Below are positions 34,527 through 39,476 of a stretch of 39,476 bases of DNA, piece by piece. Each line of letters begins with the position of its first letter. Position 1 is the first letter of the stretch. The stretch is from Rhodoplanes serenus (GTDB taxonomy: Bacteria > Pseudomonadota > Alphaproteobacteria > Rhizobiales > Xanthobacteraceae). Both the position numbers and the translations under genes were made by a program. The stretch lies in contig CAMDDZ010000053.1 in NCBI GenBank assembly GCA_945893145.1, positions 1-39,476 of the forward strand, written 5' to 3'. Below the pieces are notes generated by a model. It made no database searches. It was not told the origin of the DNA and saw only the letters and a program-made list of their open reading frames with translations.

Positions 34527-36008
34527 TCAGGCCGCGCGGCCCTTGGGATCGGCGGCCATGGGCGGCAATGCGGCCATCACGCGCTCGGGCGGGAAGGTTG
34601 CGATCAGCTCGGTGCCGATGCGCACCTTCGACTTCAGCGTGAACGTGCCGCCGTGCATATCGACGAGGTTCTTGGCGATAGGCAGACCGAGGCCCGCGCC
34701 TTGTTCTGCCGACTTGATGGCGTTTGAGCCCTGGCCGAAGGACGACAGCACCACCGGAATTTCCTCCTCGGGGATACCAGGGCCGGTGTCCTTCACACTC
34801 ATGTACTGGCCGCCAGCCGCGGTCCAGCCGACCTTGAGCCAGATGTCGCCGCCGGATGGCGTGAACTTGATCGCGTTGGATAAAAGATTGAGGCAGATCT
34901 GCCGCAGCGCCCGCTCATCCGCCCAGAGCCGCGGCAGGTCTGGCTCGAACACGTCGTGCACGTTGATGCCGCGGTTCTGCGCGCGGAGCGTCAACAGATG
35001 GTGGCAGTCCTCGACCACGCCCGAGAGCGATACCGGTTCCTCGTTGAGCTCGTAACGCCCAGCCTCGATGCGCGATAGATCGAGGATTTCGTTGATGAGG
35101 CCGAGCAGGTGCTGGCCAGAATTGTGGATGTCGCCGGAATATTCCTTATAGACCGCGACATGATGCGGGCCGAACACCTCGGTGTTCATGACCTCGGAAA
35201 AGCCCAGGATGGCGTTGAGCGGGGTGCGCAGCTCATGGCTCATCTGCGCGAGGAACTGCGACTTCGCGATGTTGGAGCCTTCGGCGCGCCGGCGTGCGTC
35301 GTCGGAAATCGCCTTCGATTGCTCGAGTTCGGCGATCAGCGAATCCTTCTCGGCACGCGCCACCAGCGTGGCGAGGCCCGAGGTGTAGAGCCGGTAGGCC
35401 AGCAGGGTGAAGTAGCCCTGCGCGCCGACCGCCATAATGCCGAGGATGTAGTTGTGCAGATCGCCGGCCAGAATGAAGTTGAGCGCCACAGTCGCTGTCA
35501 CCGGCACGGTTGCGGCGAACACCGCGATCGGCAGGCTCGATGCCATCATGCTCGACATCGCGACGATCAGTAGCGCGACGAACAGCATGAAGGTGCTCGA
35601 ACTCTCGTCCACACCGACCGGATGGATGAGGTTGTACATCCAGCCGAGGCCGTAGAAGAGGTCGAGAACGATGAAGCGCAGCCGCCACGCCTTCAAGTTT
35701 ATGGCGTTTGTCGACTCGGACAGGAACTGCCGGCACTTGGTGATGATGACGGCGTGGATCACCAGCACGGCTGCGGTCCAGGAGCCGGCCATCACGGCAC
35801 CGGTCCACAGACTCGACAGCAGGCCCACGGTGCCGACCAGCAGCAGGATCACCAGCGACGCCGACAGCCGGTTCTCACAGAACTGGCGCAGCAGCTCGTA
35901 ATCGAAGGCGACCCGGGTGCCGGTCGAGGAGGTCATCCGGTCGCGCACCTCGCGGACGCGCTGCGCCGCCAGCCGCTTGCGCTTGGCAACCGGCTTCTCG
36001 CTCGGCAT
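34527..36008 (-). CDS. Multi-pass DivJ/PleC-type sensor histidine kinase
   Basis: A 493-residue kinase with about six membrane helices (between residues 47 and 207) and almost no periplasmic domain, then a short coiled coil (about 212-250). HisKA has H258 in [20 protein letters not shown] with the PleC/DivJ-type continuation EYSGDIHNSGQHLLGLINEI. HATPase_c has NLLSNAIKFTP, DTGPGIP and GAGLGLPIAK. There is no PAS domain. The layout is like Caulobacter DivJ, though orthology is unproven. Start choice is uncertain: ATG 36008 or GTG 36038. The open frame to 36251 overlaps the divergent GST gene and is rejected. It is probably transcribed with the DUF1289 and aspartic protease genes downstream. 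Confidence 0.88.
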   Translation of the reverse strand: MPSEKPVAKRKRLAAQRVREVRDRMTSSTGTRVAFDYELLRQFCENRLSASLVILLLVGTVGLLSSLWTGAVMAGSWTAAVLVIHAVIITKCRQFLSESTNAINLKAWRLRFIVLDLFYGLGWMYNLIHPVGVDESSSTFMLFVALLIVAMSSMMASSLPIAVFAATVPVTATVALNFILAGDLHNYILGIMAVGAQGYFTLLAYRLYTSGLATLVARAEKDSLIAELEQSKAISDDARRRAEGSNIAKSQFLAQMSHELRTPLNAILGFSEVMNTEVFGPHHVAVYKEYSGDIHNSGQHLLGLINEILDLSRIEAGRYELNEEPVSLSGVVEDCHHLLTLRAQNRGINVHDVFEPDLPRLWADERALRQICLNLLSNAIKFTPSGGDIWLKVGWTAAGGQYMSVKDTGPGIPEEEIPVVLSSFGQGSNAIKSAEQGAGLGLPIAKNLVDMHGGTFTLKSKVRIGTELIATFPPERVMAALPPMAADPKGRAA

Positions 36009-36137
36009 TGGAATGTCGTGCTGGTCGGCTACGCTCACGGGTACGCCACTTGTCGCTGAAAACGAACTAAAGTGGCGCAAAACTCTTAAGACCGGCCTTA
36101 GCGCGGTGTAGAACAAGTGGTTAATAGGTGGTGACCG

Positions 36138-36749
36138 ATGAAGCTTTATGACGGCGGCCGCGCGCCCAACCCGCGGCGGGTCAAGGTGTTTCTGGCCGAA
36201 AAGGGCATTAGCGTCCCGACCGAGCAGGTCGATCTCGGGGCACTGGGGCAAAAGTCAGCGGCCTTCACGGCCATCAACCCGTTGCAGCGGGTGCCGGCGC
36301 TACAGCTCGATGACGGCACCATCCTCACCGAGTCGATCGCGATCTGCCGCTATTTCGAATTGCTGCATCCGGAGCCGCCGCTGTTCGGCCGCACACCGAA
36401 AGAGGTCGCTGTCATCGAGATGTGGCAGCGGCGGATCGAACTGCATCTGCTGATGCCGGTCTCGCACGTGTTCCGCAACTCGCATCCGGCCATGAAGGAG
36501 ATGGAGGTGCCGCAGGTGCCGGCCTGGGCCGAGGCCAACAAGCCGCGCGTGCTGGAATTTCTCCACCTGCTGGATCAGGAACTGAAGGGGCGGGCGTTCG
36601 TCGCGGGCGACAGTTACACCGTCGCCGATATCACCGGTCTGGTTTCTGTGGATTTCATGAAGCCCGCGAAGATCGCCATACCGGACAACCTCGCCAACGT
36701 GAAGCGCTGGCACACCGAAATCTCGGCGCGTCCGAGCGCAAAAGCGTAG
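36138..36749 (+). CDS. Glutathione S-transferase
   Basis: A 203-residue cytosolic GST. The N-terminal thioredoxin-like domain (1-80) has RAPNPRRVKVFLAEKG at the glutathione-site helix, the cis-proline stretch RVPALQLDDG and the glutathione-binding TESIAICRYFE. The C-terminal all-helical domain has the folding motif YTVADITGLVSVDF. The canonical catalytic Cys or Ser near residue 10 is not obvious (PNPRR), which is common in divergent bacterial GSTs. It is followed at once by the metallo-beta-lactamase gene in the same direction, so a detoxification unit is possible. Confidence 0.9.
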   Translation: MKLYDGGRAPNPRRVKVFLAEKGISVPTEQVDLGALGQKSAAFTAINPLQRVPALQLDDGTILTESIAICRYFELLHPEPPLFGRTPKEVAVIEMWQRRIELHLLMPVSHVFRNSHPAMKEMEVPQVPAWAEANKPRVLEFLHLLDQELKGRAFVAGDSYTVADITGLVSVDFMKPAKIAIPDNLANVKRWHTEISARPSAKA

Positions 36750-36758
36750 AGCGTGACG

Positions 36759-37502
36759 ATGCGGCTCACGGTGATCGGCTCGGGCGACGCGTTCGGCTCG
36801 GGCGGCCGGTTCAACACCTGCTTCATGATCGAGAGCGGCGAGCGGAAGGTGCTGCTCGATTGCGGCGCCTCGTCGATGGTGGCGCTCAAGGCGCGGCTCA
36901 TCGATCTCAATTCAATCGACGGCGTGATCCTGAGCCATCTGCACGGCGACCACTTCGGCGCGTTGCCATTTTTTCTGCTCGACTCGCAATTTCACGCCCG
37001 GCGCGAGCGGCCGTTGACCATCCTGGGTCCGCCCGGCACACGCGAGCGGCTCGATGCCGCCTGCCATGTGTTCTTCCCCGGATCGCACAAGAACAAATGG
37101 CGGTTTCCGCTCGACGTTGGCGAAATCCCGCCCGGCGAGCCGCGCGACGCCTTGGGATTCTCGATCCGCACCGCCGAGGTGATCCACAATTCCGGAGCGC
37201 CTTCGACCGCGGTGCGGCTTGAGAGCGGCGGCAAAGTGCTGGCCTATTCGGGCGACACCGAATGGACCGATGCGCTGATCCCGATCGCCGAGAGCGCCGA
37301 CCTGTTCATCATCGAGTGCTATGACTACGACCGGAACCTTTCGGGTCACGTGAACTTTACCAAGCTGAAAGAGCAGCGGCCCGCCTTGAAGGCGCGTCGC
37401 ATCATGCTCACTCACATGAATCCAACCATGCTGGCGCGCCAGGATGAAGCCCGTGCCGAAGGCTTGCTGGTGGCCAGCGACGGTTTGGTGCTCGACGTTT
37501 GA
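36759..37502 (+). CDS. Metallo-beta-lactamase-fold hydrolase (RNase Z/phosphodiesterase-like)
   Basis: A 247-residue binuclear-metal hydrolase. Ligands are in SHLHGDH (H60, H62, D64, H65), the middle histidine in AEVIHNSG, the bridging aspartate in YSGDTEW and the last histidine in LTHMNPT. The N-terminus MRLTVIGSGDAFGSGGR..T is the RNase Z/ElaC-like type, but the long exosite arm of tRNase Z is absent, so I leave the substrate open. ATG 36759 is preferred; an in-frame GTG at 36753 would add two residues. It follows the GST gene after nine bases and is likely co-transcribed. Confidence 0.9.
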   Translation: MRLTVIGSGDAFGSGGRFNTCFMIESGERKVLLDCGASSMVALKARLIDLNSIDGVILSHLHGDHFGALPFFLLDSQFHARRERPLTILGPPGTRERLDAACHVFFPGSHKNKWRFPLDVGEIPPGEPRDALGFSIRTAEVIHNSGAPSTAVRLESGGKVLAYSGDTEWTDALIPIAESADLFIIECYDYDRNLSGHVNFTKLKEQRPALKARRIMLTHMNPTMLARQDEARAEGLLVASDGLVLDV

Positions 37503-37615
37503 CCGCAACCGAAAGCATTGAAATTGCAAGCTGAATAGGCGTTCAGCCGCAATTGCGCGCTGATTTGGCCCCCGAACCGCTACAGTCACAATTGATTCTT
37601 GCGCATTGGAAAGAT

Positions 37616-37640
37616 CAGCCCGGGGCGGGCTGAGTGGAGG
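37616..37640 (+). promoter_or_regulatory. Hairpin adjoining the ribosome site of the caspase-like gene
   Basis: A perfect 7-bp inverted repeat (CAGCCCG at 37616-37622 and CGGGCTG at 37626-37632, loop GGG) ends three bases before GGAGG (37636-37640), which is seven bases from ATG 37648. In RNA, such a stem next to the ribosome site could influence initiation. It could also be the last element of the 145-base spacer after the metallo-hydrolase gene. Confidence 0.35.
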
Positions 37641-37647
37641 ACTTTAG

Positions 37648-39476
37648 ATGCTTCGCCGTTTCTTGCTCGCGCTGGGCCTGTTTGCGCTCGCGTGCTGGAG
37701 CTTCGCGCCCGCAATGGCGCAACCGCAGATGCAGACCGAGCCGCGCGTCGCGCTGGTGATCGGCAACGCGAGCTACGCGCGCGGTCCGCTGCCGAACGCC
37801 GTCAACGACGCCGGTCTGGTCGCCGAATCGCTCCGCAGCATTGGCTTCGATATCGTCGAAGGCGCCGACGTCAGCCAGGCCGACATGCTGCGCATGGTGC
37901 GGGACTTCCTCGCCAAGGTCTCGGCGGCGGGACCGGACACTATCGCGGTCGTTTATTTCTCTGGCTACGGCGCCGAGTTCGACGGCGACAATTACCTTTA
38001 CGGAGCCGACGCGCGGCTCGAGCGCGATACCGACGTTGGCCTCGAAGCGGTGCGGCTGACCGACGTGCTGCGCGCGCTCGCCGACGTACAGGCGCGCGCC
38101 AAGGTGGTGGTGCTCGATGCGTCGCGGTCGCTTCCGATGGCGCAGCAAGCCGCACCGAGCCGCGGGCTTGCCGCGATTGAAGCGCCGCCGGGCATCCTGG
38201 TCGCCTTTAGCTCGGGCCCCGGCACCGTGGCGCCGGAAGCGCCCGGCCCCTACGGCGCTTACGCGACCGCGATCGCCGAAATGATCCGCGCGCCGGGCCT
38301 CGACCTCGACGGCGTTTTCGTGCAGATCCGCGCCCGCACCCACGAGGTCTCGCAGGGCGAGCAAGTGCCGTGGCACGTCTCGGCGCTGGCCGAGCAGATC
38401 GTGCTGGTGCCGGCCGAGGCCGCGCAATTTGCCAATGCTCCGCCGCCGCCCCCGCCGCCGCGCGCTCAGCAGCCGATGCGCGGCATCGGACCGGATGAGG
38501 CCTATGCACTTGCCATCGAGATGGACACGCTTGGCGGCTACAGCGAATTCGTCCAGGTCTATCCGGATCACCCGCTGTCGGCCCGCGTCTGGGCGATCAT
38601 CCGCGCGCGCCGCGAGGCGCTGGCCTGGATGCGCGCGCAGCAGATCAACACGCCGGAGTCCTATTGGACCTACATGCAGCGCTATCCGAATGGCATCTAC
38701 GCGTTCGCTGCGCAGCGCCGTCTGCGGCGGCTCAACGCGCCGTTCGCGCCGCCGCAGGGCTTCGCCATGATGGAATTCGATGGCGTGCCGATGGCGCTGA
38801 CCGGCGAGCCGCGCGAATATCGAGAGGTCTATCGCGTCGGCCCACCGCCGCCGCGTCTGCTGCTCGTGCCGCGGCCTGCGTATTTCGCGCGCCTGCCGGT
38901 GCCGGCCGCGCCGGCACGCCGGCCTGGCGTTCGCGCTTTGCCGGTGTTGGCGGTTCCGATTCCCGTGATGCCGCGCCTTGCGCCCGCGCCGCGGATCGGG
39001 CCCGCTCACGTGATCTCGCCGGTGTTGCGTCCGACCGGACCGCGCGTCTCGCCCGTCGTGACGCCGGCCATTGCTCCGACGACGGCCGTGCCATCGACGA
39101 CGACTGCGCCGCCCGGCGTTCCCCGGCGCACGCCGGGTAGCACGCCGTCGGCGACACGCACGCCCGGTACGACGACCACCAGGCCGGTAACGGCTGTACC
39201 ATCGACCACAGCCGTGCCGTCGACGACAACCACCACAACGCCGTCGACCACGCGTCCGCGGCGGACCACCACGACCACAACGACGACAACGACACCATCG
39301 ACAACCACACCTGCGGTCGGTACGCCGCCGCGGCGGACCACAACGACCACCACAACGCCGGCCGTCGAGACCCGCCCGCGGCGGACACCGACGACCACAC
39401 CGACGACAACGACACCATCGACAACGGCACCTGCGGTCGGCACGCCGCCGCGGCGCACGACCACCACGTCGCCTCC
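37648..39476 (+). CDS. Secreted caspase-like (C14) protein with Tyr/Ser in place of His/Cys; partial at the 3' end
   Basis: The frame is open from ATG 37648 to the window end (609 codons), preceded by GGAGG. A signal peptide ends near PAMA (residue 24). The caspase p20-like fold (about 33-245) is clear: RVALVIGNASYA, LPNAVNDAGLVAESLRSIGFDIV, DTIAVVYFSGYG, NYLYGADARL and AKVVVLDASRSLP. In active members the last motifs read GHG and DACR; here the positions are Y107 and S159, so cysteine protease activity should be absent. Next come a poly-Pro stretch (about 267-273), a helical region with YPDHPLSARVWAII and YMQRYPNGIYAFAAQRRL, then a Pro/Arg-rich segment and a Thr/Pro tail with 40-residue repeats. 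It is likely a periplasmic or surface-exposed scaffold or regulator. The 3' end lies outside the window. Confidence 0.85.
   Translation, partial: MLRRFLLALGLFALACWSFAPAMAQPQMQTEPRVALVIGNASYARGPLPNAVNDAGLVAESLRSIGFDIVEGADVSQADMLRMVRDFLAKVSAAGPDTIAVVYFSGYGAEFDGDNYLYGADARLERDTDVGLEAVRLTDVLRALADVQARAKVVVLDASRSLPMAQQAAPSRGLAAIEAPPGILVAFSSGPGTVAPEAPGPYGAYATAIAEMIRAPGLDLDGVFVQIRARTHEVSQGEQVPWHVSALAEQIVLVPAEAAQFANAPPPPPPPRAQQPMRGIGPDEAYALAIEMDTLGGYSEFVQVYPDHPLSARVWAIIRARREALAWMRAQQINTPESYWTYMQRYPNGIYAFAAQRRLRRLNAPFAPPQGFAMMEFDGVPMALTGEPREYREVYRVGPPPPRLLLVPRPAYFARLPVPAAPARRPGVRALPVLAVPIPVMPRLAPAPRIGPAHVISPVLRPTGPRVSPVVTPAIAPTTAVPSTTTAPPGVPRRTPGSTPSATRTPGTTTTRPVTAVPSTTAVPSTTTTTTPSTTRPRRTTTTTTTTTTPSTTTPAVGTPPRRTTTTTTTPAVETRPRRTPTTTPTTTTPSTTAPAVGTPPRRTTTTSP
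39253..39476 (+). repeat. 120-base tandem repeat coding for a Thr/Pro-rich tail
   Basis: Within the caspase-like gene, 39253-39372 is repeated with period exactly 120 bases (40 codons) from 39373 to the window end, about 1.9 copies. Over 39261-39300 against 39381-39420, 36 of 40 bases agree. The shared block encoding PAVGTPPRR is nearly identical. Each unit encodes a Thr-run, PSTT, PAVGTPPRR, then another Thr-run. A looser (PSTTT)n pattern continues upstream to about 39080. The array may continue past the window. Confidence 0.8.

Noticed and set aside
39006..39467. Val/Gly-rich 153-codon minus-strand frame in the repeat region
   Set aside because: It is the complement of ACC/ACG threonine codons, which read as GGT/CGT-type valine, arginine and glycine codons. 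It is an artefact of the tandem repeat.
39080..39476. CRISPR array or satellite at the right end
   Set aside because: The repeat unit is 120 bases, in frame with the caspase-like gene, without unique spacers of uniform length.

Overview
The window is GC-rich, gene-dense bacterial chromosome. It is most likely from an alphaproteobacterium of the order Hyphomicrobiales (Rhizobiales), near Xanthobacteraceae or Bradyrhizobiaceae. This placement is an inference. It rests on the gene order ccmF-ccmH-degP-two-component pair-glnE, on histidine kinases of the PleC/DivJ type, on several tripartite-tricarboxylate-transporter (TctC/Bug) binding proteins, and on small families common in that order (DUF1289, a TIGR02281-like membrane aspartic protease). 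I saw no rRNA, tRNA, CRISPR array, insertion sequence or phage gene.

Layout. Positions 1-582 hold no convincing gene but several strong inverted repeats, and may encode a structured RNA. Positions 583-10694 (+) carry the end of a cytochrome c maturation operon (ccmF, ccmH), a DegP/HtrA periplasmic protease, an OmpR-type regulator overlapping its sensor kinase, and glnE, which sets glutamine synthetase activity. Positions 10704-15077 hold a flavin monooxygenase and three TctC-type binding proteins. On the minus strand, 15237-18389 is a membrane PAS-GGDEF-EAL protein, 18817-21141 a PleC-like kinase, and 21402-24050 aminopeptidase N.

Positions 24146-26760 (+) pair a CrtI/PYROXD2-like FAD oxidoreductase with a fourth TctC protein. 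A cation-diffusion transporter with a triplicated C-terminal domain follows on the minus strand. Positions 28490-30300 (+) pair a fifth TctC protein with a short-chain dehydrogenase. The rest holds an Fe-S endonuclease III-like protein, dihydrouridine synthase A, a TauE/SafE-type permease, a small Lys/Ala-tailed protein, a minus-strand set (DivJ/PleC-type kinase, DUF1289 protein, aspartic protease), a GST and a metallo-beta-lactamase-fold hydrolase. The last gene is a secreted caspase-like protein cut by the window end.

Three things stand out. The terminal caspase homologue has Tyr and Ser where the catalytic His and Cys should be, and carries a Thr/Pro tandem-repeat tail: a pseudo-orthocaspase. 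Five TctC-type binding proteins lie within 18 kb with no TctA or TctB partner, and three of them sit in tight transcription units with a redox enzyme. The CDF transporter has three consecutive copies of the cytoplasmic dimerisation-type domain.
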